In this document: positions 55,945-64,000 of the stretch, piece by piece
Layout: every line of letters begins with the position of its first letter
Position numbering within the stretch: position 1 is the stretch's first letter
Assembly: GCA_964415065.1 (NCBI GenBank)
Contig: CAYPYX010000001.1
Span: forward strand, 1-64,000
DNA: 64,000 nucleotides
Reading direction: 5' to 3'
Source: VMCP01 sp964415065
Lineage (GTDB): Bacteria > Bacteroidota > Bacteroidia > NS11-12g > UBA955
Notes under the pieces: model-generated
What the model was told of the DNA's origin: nothing
Seen by the model: the letters and a program-made list of their open reading frames with translations, nothing else
Databases searched by the model: none
Made by a program: the position numbers and the translations under genes

Positions 55945-58099
55945 GTTGATCTTTAAAATTCAAAATATCACCAAAAGCCCGTTATACAACGGGCTTTTTT
56001 TTCGCTTTTGGGGATTCGGACTTCTGATATTCTTGTTTTTTCAATTTTATCGTGGATTGACCTTATGGTTTATAGGTTGGGATTTTGATTTTGAGAATTT
56101 ATGGAAAATATTCCAAGGCAGTTTAAAAATGGATTGTTCTACCACATCCTATATAATGAGTTATGTGTTCAGTATGTTGGGTTTACTGTGGTTTACTATT
56201 TCCAAAAGTCTAAAGACTATTTTTCGATTGCTCATTATTATCAATGTTATTCTGTTAATTGGGATTATTTGCATTTTCATTGCTGATGCATTCTTGCTGA
56301 AATATTGGGGTAGTAGAATCAACTCCCAGGCCTTGTCGTTTTTAAAATATCCCATAGAATCATTACGAGCGTCTTTAAGTACCATTGAAATTCTATCAAT
56401 TTCCCTAGGATTGATATTTTTTGGTTTAGGTTGCTATTTGTTTCTAGTAAAATCTGAAATTGCTATTAAACGATTATCCAAGAAAATAAAAAATACACTC
56501 TCGAATTGGATTTATTTGATTATTACCATAGGAATACTCATTGTCGGTATTCGAGGGGGAACTTCTAAAGTGCCATTACAAATTTCCGAAGCATTTGTGT
56601 TTGAAAGTGATAGTGAATTAAATAATCAATTAACCTTGAATAGTTTGTGGAATGCGATGTTTCAATTAACTAACAAGCAAAAACATCCTGATGTTGATCA
56701 TATTATTCAATTTGAGGGAAATAATGGTTTCTGGAACAAATACAAAGGGATTACGGATTCTGATTCTCAAATCATCGAATCCAACTTAGAATTATTACCA
56801 AAATCAAACACGATTTCCCATAAACCCAATATTTACCTTTTTGTTTTGGAAGGAGTTTCTGCTCGAGTATCTGAATATTTTTCAAATTCAGAAATCAATG
56901 CAACACCCAATATTGATGAATTAGCTAGAAGCGGATTTGGTTTCAAGCAAGCGTTTGCATGCGGGGATCGAACTGATAAAGGAATTGCGACAGTTTTAAC
57001 AGGATGGCCAGGACAACCATGGCAAAGTATTTTGAATTATCCAGATAAATACAAAAGGCTACCGAGTTTAATCAAATCTGCAAAAAGGAATGGTTATGTT
57101 TCAACTTTCTATTATGGGGGGAATTCGAAATTTGCAAATATGCAGGACTTTCTAATTCAATTGGGGGTAGATAAGATTACGGATGAAACAGAAATGAATC
57201 ATGCAAATTTGGATTTCATATATTCTAAAACATCGATTAGTAATTTAGTTATTAACTTATTTAAGTCAAATCAAGATTTAGAATCACAAAATACCTCAAA
57301 AGAATCTTGGAGAGAAGAATCAAAAGTTCAAAAAGCGACAAAAAATTCTTTTGATTTAAAAGGAAACTGGGGGTATTTTGATCCAGTAATTATGGATGTT
57401 TTACAAGTTAGCACTACACAAAAAAGAAAATCTCATCGGCTAAATGAACGCATCCAATCTCAACCGCAGTTCAATATAATTTTAACTTCTAGCACACACG
57501 AACCGTATGATATCAACAGAGTATTTATCAACCGCGAATTCGTCCCCAATAAAAAAGTAAAAGATAAGGAAATAGAAAAATATATTCAATCTGTGCGAAT
57601 TTTGGATCAGTCCATATATACATGTATTAAGAGAATTCAATCTGTAGATCCTGATGCGCTATTTATTTTGGTTTCAGATCATGGCAAATATCTAAATACT
57701 GCAGAAACTAAATTTGGACAGCGCAATTTTTTTCATATTCCTTTGGTTTTTTATGGAAAACCAATTGATAAATTAAAAAACTCAATGAATTCACAAGATA
57801 TGGTGTCTATGATCAACCGTGTGGTATCACAAGCAGATATCGCATCAACCATCGAAAATCTATTGTTCCCAAATGAAAATACGAATCAATTCAAATACTC
57901 TAGAAATGTGTTCAATAAGTATCATTCTGAATTATCTTGGTTTAGCATGTACGGAGTAATGGGCATAATAGAAAAAGATGCGACATATTGGCTTTCTACT
58001 GACAAAAAGTCACAAGAGCTCGAAAAGCCTTGGAATACCAGAGATTCTATGGTGTTATTGATGGGGAAGAAAATAATTTCAGATTTTTTTTCGTTATGA
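55937..58099 (+). CDS. LtaS-like membrane sulfatase (phosphoglycerol/phosphoethanolamine transferase type)
   Basis: 720 aa. Four or five N-terminal membrane segments (FGLLIFLFFQFY near residue 30, LLIIINVILLIGIICIF and others), then a periplasmic sulfatase-fold domain. Catalytic Thr lies in ACGDRTDKGIATVLTGWP (about residue 345); metal ligands include FVLEGVSARVSE and LVSDHGKYLN. In this family the Thr forms a covalent lipid-head-group intermediate. No ATG exists at the start; TTG 55937 (8-base overlap with the previous gene) or TTG 55946 are the candidates. The terminator hairpin 55973-56002 encodes its residues 13-22. Confidence 0.88.
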   Translation: MNKLIFKIQNITKSPLYNGLFFRFWGFGLLIFLFFQFYRGLTLWFIGWDFDFENLWKIFQGSLKMDCSTTSYIMSYVFSMLGLLWFTISKSLKTIFRLLIIINVILLIGIICIFIADAFLLKYWGSRINSQALSFLKYPIESLRASLSTIEILSISLGLIFFGLGCYLFLVKSEIAIKRLSKKIKNTLSNWIYLIITIGILIVGIRGGTSKVPLQISEAFVFESDSELNNQLTLNSLWNAMFQLTNKQKHPDVDHIIQFEGNNGFWNKYKGITDSDSQIIESNLELLPKSNTISHKPNIYLFVLEGVSARVSEYFSNSEINATPNIDELARSGFGFKQAFACGDRTDKGIATVLTGWPGQPWQSILNYPDKYKRLPSLIKSAKRNGYVSTFYYGGNSKFANMQDFLIQLGVDKITDETEMNHANLDFIYSKTSISNLVINLFKSNQDLESQNTSKESWREESKVQKATKNSFDLKGNWGYFDPVIMDVLQVSTTQKRKSHRLNERIQSQPQFNIILTSSTHEPYDINRVFINREFVPNKKVKDKEIEKYIQSVRILDQSIYTCIKRIQSVDPDALFILVSDHGKYLNTAETKFGQRNFFHIPLVFYGKPIDKLKNSMNSQDMVSMINRVVSQADIASTIENLLFPNENTNQFKYSRNVFNKYHSELSWFSMYGVMGIIEKDATYWLSTDKKSQELEKPWNTRDSMVLLMGKKIISDFFSL
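55973..56002 (+). terminator. intrinsic terminator after the NHL gene, inside the start of the sulfatase gene
   Basis: 11-bp perfect stem AAAAGCCCGTT (55973-55983) / AACGGGCTTTT (55988-55998), 4-base loop, eight T residues (55995-56002). Position is 29 bp past the NHL stop and within the first 22 codons of the sulfatase frame. Confidence 0.88.
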
Positions 58100-58156
58100 T
58101 GTAACATTTGACTGACTAAATTCGTCTAAGAGTTAATTTGGCATATTTTTTGAAAA

Positions 58157-58390
58157 ATGAATATGGAAATGAAACAGAAATATAATAAACGCTTCGTGAT
58201 TCTCATAATATTGTTATTAGTCAATATTATTGGTTTTGCAGCTGCGAGTTTCTATTTCTCCAATTTTCCAATTCATGGTTCTATTGTGGATTTCGGTATC
58301 TCCAACGAAACACAATCCGGTGCTCAGATTTCTCAAATTGGAAAATTCGTTCAGTTTGCTTTAGAAATCATCCGTGAAACCGGAAAGTAA
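58157..58390 (+). CDS. small membrane protein, 77 aa, upstream of a LytS-type kinase
   Basis: Not recognised. One membrane segment (FVILIILLLVNIIGFAAASF, about residues 13-32), a basic N-terminus (MKQKYNKR) and a short external or periplasmic tail (NFPIHGSIVDFGISNE). ATG 58157 or the in-frame ATG codons at 58163 and 58169 are all plausible. The tail is polar and carries no Cys. It ends 9 bp before the histidine kinase at 58400, so both are probably in one transcript. Confidence 0.7.
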   Translation: MNMEMKQKYNKRFVILIILLLVNIIGFAAASFYFSNFPIHGSIVDFGISNETQSGAQISQIGKFVQFALEIIRETGK

Positions 58391-58399
58391 TCTTATCCT

Positions 58400-59446
58400 T
58401 TGCCAAATCAACGTCCCACATATTTTCAGAAAGCAGAACAATTTCTACTTCAGTGGAAGTTAGATCATTTGGTCTTTTGGTTGGTTTACGCTATGGTATA
58501 CTCCATTATTTTTCCTTGGGGTAAGAATACCTTCGAATCATTTATTATTTCCAACGGTTTATTGGTGTTTCATGCCATTGCAGCCTATTTTAATAATGAT
58601 TTTTTAATTCCTCGATTTCTACTTACACGCAGCTATGTATTGTATTTGATTAGTTTAGTTTTGGGGATATTAAGTGTATGCTTTCCTTTGAGTATAGTGG
58701 TACACATGGTAATTAATAATGCAGGATTACAGAATTTAGTTTGGTCAGATACCTTTTTCCTTTTTCTGGTTATTAACGTTTTGTTTTCCGTTATCTTAAC
58801 CATGGTTTTAAAATTGGTAAAGCAATGGTATAAAGACCAAAAAACCAATACGGAGCTTAAGCAAATACAATTGCAAACAGAAATTAAGTTTTTGAAATCT
58901 CAAATTAATCCACACTTCCTTTTTAATTCCTTGAATAATTTGTATGCGCTGACCCTTTCAAAATCAGATTTAGCTCCCGAAGTGGTATTGCGCCTTTCCA
59001 ATATTCTCAGATATATATTATATGAGAGCAACCAAGGAAAAGTTTCAATTCGTAAAGAAATGGAGCATGTAAAGGACTACGTTCTTATCGAAAAACTAAG
59101 AATTGGAAATAGTGTAAAAATTGAATTGGAAATTGAAGACAAACTGAACGATGAATTGGTTGAACCTATGCTGTTTTTAACATTAGTTGAAAATGCATTC
59201 AAACATAGTGAACAAGTATTACCCGATCAGCGTTTTATTCATATTCATGCACATCGAGTTGAGAATGGTTTTCGTTTTCTCATAGAAAATTCGTTTAATC
59301 CAGAATATAAGAGCTTGGAAAGGGGAGGAATTGGGTTACAAAACATCAAAAAGAGATTAACATTAATTTATCCCAACAAACACGATATTAAATCTTCCAT
59401 TTCAAATGGTGTTTATCGAGTAGATTTGATCATTCAACTTAATTAA
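58400..59446 (+). CDS. LytS/YehU-type sensor histidine kinase
   Basis: 348 aa from TTG 58400. Four membrane segments in residues about 20-150 (FWLVYAMVYSIIFPWG, LYLISLVLGILSVCFPLSIVV, TFFLFLVINVLFSVIL). A coiled linker (KDQKTNTELKQIQLQTEIK) follows, then the His_kinase domain with phospho-His in SQINPHFLFNSLNNLY. The ATPase half has LVENAFKHSEQVL and GIGLQNIKKRLTLIYP. No extracellular sensor domain, so it probably senses through the membrane part. Partner regulator at 59663. Confidence 0.92.
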   Translation: MPNQRPTYFQKAEQFLLQWKLDHLVFWLVYAMVYSIIFPWGKNTFESFIISNGLLVFHAIAAYFNNDFLIPRFLLTRSYVLYLISLVLGILSVCFPLSIVVHMVINNAGLQNLVWSDTFFLFLVINVLFSVILTMVLKLVKQWYKDQKTNTELKQIQLQTEIKFLKSQINPHFLFNSLNNLYALTLSKSDLAPEVVLRLSNILRYILYESNQGKVSIRKEMEHVKDYVLIEKLRIGNSVKIELEIEDKLNDELVEPMLFLTLVENAFKHSEQVLPDQRFIHIHAHRVENGFRFLIENSFNPEYKSLERGGIGLQNIKKRLTLIYPNKHDIKSSISNGVYRVDLIIQLN

Positions 59447-59662
59447 TGCAAAGTTTTAATTAAGATTAAACAAATTTGAAAAAAACCTTAAACAAATTTC
59501 ATCAATAACAAATAATGAAAACGGGTGAATGAAATTGATCTTTCGTGTTGTTCGAAAAAATAATTCAACTGTATCATTTTAAAATATGAAATTCCTATTA
59601 CTTGAAATGTAAATAAATTAGAAGTTTTATAAAAATTAATTATATTTAAAAAAATAAAAATT

Positions 59663-60385
59663 ATGAATAAAATAAAAGCATTTTTAGTTGACGACGAACC
59701 CTTAGCGTTAACTGTTTTAGAAAGTTTGTTGCAAAAATTCGAAAATGTAGAAATTGTTGGTACCGCAAACTCAACCAACGGACTACAAGAGAAATTGAAT
59801 GAATTGAAACCGGATGTATTATTTTCCGATATTCAAATGCCTGGACAAACAGGATTAGAATTTATTAAAGAAGTGTATCCAATGCCTTATGCAATTGTCT
59901 TCACAACGGCATATCCGAATTTTGCAGCAGATGCTTTTGAGTTTGAAGCATTGGATTATATGCTGAAACCGATCAGTCCCGATCGATTAGCTAAAGCAGT
60001 AAAACGTTTGGAAGAATATGTTGAATACCGTACGAATAACAATGAATTAGCTGATACCAAAGATGATTACGTTTATGTAAAAGTAGATGGAGAACATCAA
60101 AAAATTCATTTTAAAGAAATTCATCATGTTGAAGCATTTGCTGATTATGTGAAAATTTGGACCGGTCCAGACAAGCGTGTTGTAACTCTTCAGACTATGC
60201 GAAATATGGAAAATGGTTTACCCGAGGATATGTTTTTACGCGTTCACAGAAGTTTTATCGTTGCAATTAACAAGATTCGATTAATTCAAAATGCCTCATT
60301 AGTTTTAGAAGGTGATATTGAAATTCCTATTGGAAAGAACTATAAAGATTCTGTTTTAGAGATATTAAAGAAGAAAAAATTTTAA
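59663..60385 (+). CDS. LytTR family response regulator
   Basis: 240 aa. Receiver domain with VDDEPLALTVLESLL, phospho-Asp in LFSDIQMPGQTGLEF (about residue 56) and conserved Lys in YMLKPISPDRLAKAVK. The C-terminal half from about residue 130 is a LytTR DNA-binding domain (KIHFKEIHHVEAFADYVKIW, MFLRVHRSFIVAINKIRL). Follows its kinase by 216 bp of AT-rich sequence in which I see no further gene. Target genes unknown. Confidence 0.93.
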   Translation: MNKIKAFLVDDEPLALTVLESLLQKFENVEIVGTANSTNGLQEKLNELKPDVLFSDIQMPGQTGLEFIKEVYPMPYAIVFTTAYPNFAADAFEFEALDYMLKPISPDRLAKAVKRLEEYVEYRTNNNELADTKDDYVYVKVDGEHQKIHFKEIHHVEAFADYVKIWTGPDKRVVTLQTMRNMENGLPEDMFLRVHRSFIVAINKIRLIQNASLVLEGDIEIPIGKNYKDSVLEILKKKKF

Positions 60386-60392
60386 TTGAATT

Positions 60393-60443
60393 ACTACTTT
60401 TTTTAAGACATTAATCCTTTCTTTCAATAGTGAAAAAAAGTAG
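60393..60443. repeat. AT-rich hairpin after the LytTR gene
   Basis: An 11-bp stem CTACTTTTTTT (60394-60404) / AAAAAAAGTAG (60433-60443) with a 28-base loop. Weak; it may help end the LytTR transcript. Confidence 0.3.
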
Positions 60444-60499
60444 AGTTACTATGACTAAAATTAGTAGTATTAATCATTAATTTGCAATAAAATGGACAC

Positions 60500-60558
60500 A
60501 AAAAGACTTTAGTATCACTTTAATTAATTGATTATAAGAGTATTAAGGTCTTTTTTTA
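60500..60558 (+). terminator. 15-bp stem-loop with T-run
   Basis: AAAAAGACTTTAGTA (60500-60514) pairs over its whole length with TATTAAGGTCTTTTT (60541-60555), allowing two G-U pairs. The loop is 26 bases, and the stem is followed by TTATT. Likely a terminator of the LytTR transcript or the end of a small RNA in this 287-bp spacer. Confidence 0.5.
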
Positions 60559-60672
60559 TTCGTTTTAACGAAGAATGGAATTAAATATTTTAATGCTGAC
60601 AAAATATTTACTCAAAATTCAAGTTTTAATAGAAACCGCAAAATATTTTATGCCAAACTAATACCTTGAAAC

Positions 60673-60999
60673 GTGAGTAAACTAGATTACAACAAGATTA
60701 AAAATCTAGCCGCAGCAAAGAGAATCCCAATTAAAGAGCTGGCTAGATTGTGTGGGTTGAGTGAGCAAGGATTTCACTACATGCTTAAAAAGCAATCCAT
60801 GAGAGTGGATACTTTAGAGAAGATTTGCGAAACTCTCGGAATTACTCCAACAGACCTCTTTGAAACCGAGGACTCTAACGAACTCGGTGGAAATCCATCT
60901 TCAATTGTTATTAAAGCTAAGAGTACTGAATATCATGATTTGATACTTCAAAAGCTTGATACATTAATTGAACTACTTAGATTACAAAAAGTAGGTTAA
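60673..60999 (+). CDS. XRE family helix-turn-helix protein
   Basis: 108 aa from GTG 60673. HTH_3/XRE domain in residues about 10-62: IPIKELARLCGLSEQGFHYM followed by the recognition-helix region and LEKICETLGITPTDLF. A short C-terminal helix (YHDLILQKLDTLIELLRLQ) may dimerise. No toxin, phage or restriction gene is adjacent. Its stop lies 1 base from the HMG-CoA lyase stop (convergent). Role unknown. Confidence 0.85.
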   Translation: MSKLDYNKIKNLAAAKRIPIKELARLCGLSEQGFHYMLKKQSMRVDTLEKICETLGITPTDLFETEDSNELGGNPSSIVIKAKSTEYHDLILQKLDTLIELLRLQKVG

Positions 61000-61000
61000 A

Positions 61001-61873
61001 TTAAAGATTGTGATAAGTTTGGTTGGCCATAAAAATGTCATGGTCATCCAAACTTATACGATTAAATCCGAATTGAGTTTTTAGATAACTCAACAATCCC
61101 TCTGTTGGAATATTACCTACTAAGTCATTTTTAGCAAAAGGACATCCCCCGAAACCTAAAATCGCACCATCGAACCTCAACACACCTGATTCGATACAAG
61201 CCTTAACCTTCGATTCCCAATTATTAGAAGGGGCGTGTAAATGTGCTCCAAATTTTACATGAGGTAATTTAGGAATAAGTGTTGAGTACAATTTATGAAT
61301 CAGTTCGGGAGTTGCATTACTCGTTGTATCGGAAATTGAAATGGTACGAATTCCTAAACTTGCAATTCTCTCTGCCCAATTAAAAACCAATTCAGCACTA
61401 TATTCTTCTCCGTAAGGATTTCCGAAACCCATACTAATATAAGCAACCACTTTTTTACCGGCAGACTGAGCTATTTCTTGGATTTTAGCAAGCTCAATAA
61501 AGGCATTTTCTCGAGTGCTATTGGTATTTCTGCGTTGAAATTCTTCACTAACTGAGAAAGGATATCCCAAAAAATCTACCGATGAAAATGCGGAAGCTCG
61601 TGCAGCTCCACGTTGATTGGCAACAATAACTAAGAACTGAGTTTTTGAATATTGTATATTTTCATTCCTGAACTCCGAGATTTGTTGGAGCACTTCTGCT
61701 GTATCCGCCATTTGTGGTACTGCAGAGGGATTAACAAAACTCCCACAATCCAGAACATCAAAACCTTTGGTAATTAGTCGTTTTAAGTAGTTGATTTTTT
61801 TTTCAGTGGAAATTAATTCCGTTATCCCTTGCATGGCATCTCTCGGACACTCAACGATTTCAAATTCCATCAT
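61001..61873 (-). CDS. hydroxymethylglutaryl-CoA lyase
   Basis: Cleaves HMG-CoA to acetoacetate and acetyl-CoA in leucine breakdown, TIM barrel, cytoplasm. 290 aa. The entry segment EIVECPRDAMQGI keeps Arg-Asp of the active site (RDAMQ instead of the usual RDGLQ). Also GFGNPYGEEYS, ISDTTSNATPELI, metal-binding FGAHLHAPSNN and the Cys loop GFGGCPFAKNDLVGN. A related DRE-TIM metallolyase is the alternative. First ATG of two in a row chosen. It is 13 bp downstream of the peptidase gene. Confidence 0.9.
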   Translation of the reverse strand: MMEFEIVECPRDAMQGITELISTEKKINYLKRLITKGFDVLDCGSFVNPSAVPQMADTAEVLQQISEFRNENIQYSKTQFLVIVANQRGAARASAFSSVDFLGYPFSVSEEFQRRNTNSTRENAFIELAKIQEIAQSAGKKVVAYISMGFGNPYGEEYSAELVFNWAERIASLGIRTISISDTTSNATPELIHKLYSTLIPKLPHVKFGAHLHAPSNNWESKVKACIESGVLRFDGAILGFGGCPFAKNDLVGNIPTEGLLSYLKTQFGFNRISLDDHDIFMANQTYHNL

Positions 61874-61886
61874 AGATTCAAACTAA

Positions 61887-64000
61887 TTACAACTTTTCGA
61901 AAAAGTACTCACTTATTTTTTTGTATAAATGAGCACGGTCACGTCCTACAACATTATGTTTATGTCCTGGATATACGAAATAATCCAATTTGGTATTCAT
62001 AGATTTCACACATTTATCGGCAAACATCAAACTATGCTGCCAAACAACTACGTCATCGTCGGCTCCATGGATCATTAATAATGGTCCCTGTAATTTGTGT
62101 GCATGATTCAATAGGTTATTTTGAGAGAACCCATCAGGATTTTCATTGGGTCTATCCATATAACGTTCAGTGTACATTATTTCATAAAAACTCCAATCAA
62201 TAACGGGACCACCAGCCACACCAACCTTGTATTTACCTGGATATCTTGTCATTAATGAAGTAGTCATGAATCCGCCAAAACTCCAACCGTGGACACCTAT
62301 TCGGGTGCTATCCACATATGAAAGACTTTTCAAATATTCCAAACCGGCCAATTGATCCAACATTTCAACCGAGCCTAAATTTCTATGGGTTGCATTTTCA
62401 AAATTCAATCCTCTGTGTGAAGAACCTCGGTTATCTAAAGTATAAACGATGTAACCCTCAGAAGCCATATAAGCCATCCATAAGTTTCCACCGCCTAACC
62501 AACTGTTGGTTACCATTTGAGCGTGTGGACCACCATATAAGTAAACCACAACAGGATATTTTTTATTGGGATCGAAATTGGGAGGTAAAAAGGTTCTTTG
62601 AAACAATGTTACTCCCTGATTTTCGATGGATTCAATTTTCACTTCTCCGATTTGAAAATTAGCTACTGGGTTTTTAGCTGCTGAAACCAATTGAGCTAAG
62701 CACGCCTTTTTACTAATTTTTCCACCTGATATTAAGTCTTTTGTTGACACTGAATACAAATTACGGGGACTGTTAATATTGGATGAAATCAATAACAATC
62801 TTGAACTACTTGGTATCCAAATTGCAGATTGAATATATTCTTCTAAAATTTCATTGAAACTGCTCTTATTATTTTTGTTACTTTCACTAACTGAAGATTT
62901 GAAAATAGACATCATTTCGCCGGTTTGTATATTAGAAATCAATGGAACACGATTTAATGACCCTTGTTCCAATTCTTTAGAATGTCTAGTACTCAAATAA
63001 ACTATATTATTTTCTGATTCATCCAAGCCCAAAACCTCGGTAACCTCCCAATTTCCTTGAGTAATAGGGAATAAGTAACCGTAATGATTCAAAATACCAC
63101 CATCTGCAAATGTTTGAGTGTTTTTGTAGGCTCTTTTGTTTTTTGGGACGTTAGTGGGGTTCTTTAGATATAAATACAAATGATTGAAACCACTGTGTTC
63201 ACTCTGAAAAACAAATCCTTCTGGAATATTTTTAGAGAAAATTAATCCTGATTCAGGTTCTGTATATTTCGGATGTGAATATTCAATGTGTGTTTTTATT
63301 AATTTACCATCGATGCTCGAATATTCTCTTAATTCAGTTTTGTTCTGATCTCTATTCACCCAAAATAAATAAATCGACTTAGCATCGGGCGACCAAGTTA
63401 CATTGGTTAAATAATGATCATAACTACCTTCAGTTTTCAGATAAACAGTTGATTTGGTTGATGTGTTGTATACTCCGATGGTTACGGTATGACTTGAATC
63501 CCCAGCCATTGGATATCGAATTTCTGTGGGAGTAGCGGGGCGTGGTTGAATGTTGAACATGGGGTATTTTGTAACTCGTTGTTCATCCATTCTGTAAAAC
63601 GCCAATTGATTCAAATCAGGACTCCAAAATAATCCTCCGTTGATGCCGAATTCATTTCTATGAACGGATTGTCCATACACAATACCTTCTTTGCCATCTG
63701 TAGTTATTTGAGTTGGTAGCAAGGAATTTCCCACTACATAGATATTATGGTCTTTTACATAAGCAGTTCTTGAAATTGATTCAGGTAAATAGATAGCTTC
63801 TGTCAGAGATGTAGTTGTATTATCTTCGATAGCATACATTACAGTCATCTCCATATGTCTCTTTAAGTTCAGTTCAGTTAATGAAGTATTATTTTCTATT
63901 TGTATAGGAGCTGATTTGATATTTTTCTGATTTACAGCCAAATTAAAATTCAATTCAACTATATAATTGTTATACTCAAACCATCCGGAATTTTCATTGC
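61887..64000 (-). CDS. S9 family dipeptidyl peptidase IV-type, N-terminus beyond window
   Basis: 703 residues are visible and the frame stays open to the right edge (WFEYNNYIVELNFNLAVNQ), so the TTG at 63953 is internal and the start lies outside. N-terminal beta-propeller of the DPPIV type (LFWSPDLNQLAFYRMDEQRV, TNVTWSPDAKSIYLFWVNRD). The C-terminal alpha/beta-hydrolase has catalytic Ser in HGWSFGGFMTTSLM, Asp in MIHGADDDVVVWQHS and His in YPGHKHNVVG. Probably exported; removes dipeptides from peptides. HMG-CoA lyase follows at 13 bp, probably in one operon. Confidence 0.93.
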   Translation of the reverse strand, partial: NENSGWFEYNNYIVELNFNLAVNQKNIKSAPIQIENNTSLTELNLKRHMEMTVMYAIEDNTTTSLTEAIYLPESISRTAYVKDHNIYVVGNSLLPTQITTDGKEGIVYGQSVHRNEFGINGGLFWSPDLNQLAFYRMDEQRVTKYPMFNIQPRPATPTEIRYPMAGDSSHTVTIGVYNTSTKSTVYLKTEGSYDHYLTNVTWSPDAKSIYLFWVNRDQNKTELREYSSIDGKLIKTHIEYSHPKYTEPESGLIFSKNIPEGFVFQSEHSGFNHLYLYLKNPTNVPKNKRAYKNTQTFADGGILNHYGYLFPITQGNWEVTEVLGLDESENNIVYLSTRHSKELEQGSLNRVPLISNIQTGEMMSIFKSSVSESNKNNKSSFNEILEEYIQSAIWIPSSSRLLLISSNINSPRNLYSVSTKDLISGGKISKKACLAQLVSAAKNPVANFQIGEVKIESIENQGVTLFQRTFLPPNFDPNKKYPVVVYLYGGPHAQMVTNSWLGGGNLWMAYMASEGYIVYTLDNRGSSHRGLNFENATHRNLGSVEMLDQLAGLEYLKSLSYVDSTRIGVHGWSFGGFMTTSLMTRYPGKYKVGVAGGPVIDWSFYEIMYTERYMDRPNENPDGFSQNNLLNHAHKLQGPLLMIHGADDDVVVWQHSLMFADKCVKSMNTKLDYFVYPGHKHNVVGRDRAHLYKKISEYFFEKL

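Noticed and set aside
60673..60999. XRE regulator as a sign of prophage or defence island
   Set aside because: Neighbours are a two-component pair and metabolic genes; no integrase, nuclease or phage gene is present.

Overview
This 64 kb window is chromosomal DNA from a member of the Bacteroidota, most likely of the Flavobacteriales or a close relative. Three observations support this. It is AT-rich, with many TAnnTTTG promoter boxes just upstream of start codons. Several secreted proteins end in type IX secretion sorting domains. The gene families are typical of the phylum: a CHU_C gliding-type domain, a TIGR02757 protein, a DUF4837-like lipoprotein, a GxxExxY protein and a carboxypeptidase-regulatory TonB receptor. 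Two N runs (324-345 and 29179-29278) mark a draft assembly. I see no tRNA, rRNA, CRISPR array, insertion sequence or prophage, and no gene-free stretch longer than 300 bases. The longest gaps are 60386-60672, 39391-39637, 32317-32554, 59447-59662 and 29722-29935.

Layout. 1-5888 (-): a tetR-tolC-adaptor-RND efflux operon; the RND pump is interrupted by a gap and runs off the left edge. 5973-17293: SppA, a large secreted coiled-coil protein, a TonB-dependent receptor, then rpe, folP and fumC. 17486-21239: a small membrane protein, a secreted esterase and a secreted vWA protein with a sorting domain. 21293-29179 (+): malic enzyme, a GNAT acetyltransferase, RseP, HscB, a phosphoribosyltransferase and a CHU_C cell-surface protein. 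29323-32316: a divergent GxxExxY protein, dihydroorotase and a DUF58 protein. 32555-37992 (-): a co-directional run read as mltD-like, DUF4837-like, purN, metB-like, TIGR02757, trxA. 38176-40723: ald and recF converge on a 247-bp spacer carrying two pairs of direct repeats. 40862-47217 (+): a lipoprotein, then dnaE, a glycosyltransferase and a HI0933-like flavoprotein with 4-base overlaps. 47268-50788: an OmpR-type two-component pair opposite a GlcD-like oxidase. 50832-54031: an ABM protein and a SAM-hydroxide adenosyltransferase-like gene diverge from phoH-purC. 54091-60999: a secreted NHL protein, an LtaS-like sulfatase, a small membrane protein with a LytS/LytTR pair, and an XRE regulator. 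61001-64000 (-): an HMG-CoA lyase-like protein and a DPP IV-type peptidase cut by the right edge.

The gene content is mostly housekeeping (purine, pyrimidine and folate synthesis, replication and repair, Fe-S assembly, envelope proteolysis) with envelope and export genes between. I found no defence island or clear new multi-gene system. The most interesting signals are regulatory: a recurring promoter layout implying leaderless or nearly leaderless transcripts, a secreted-protein gene whose only plausible starts are ATT codons, an intrinsic terminator lying inside the first codons of the next gene, paired direct repeats between ald and recF, and several strong palindromes in promoter regions.
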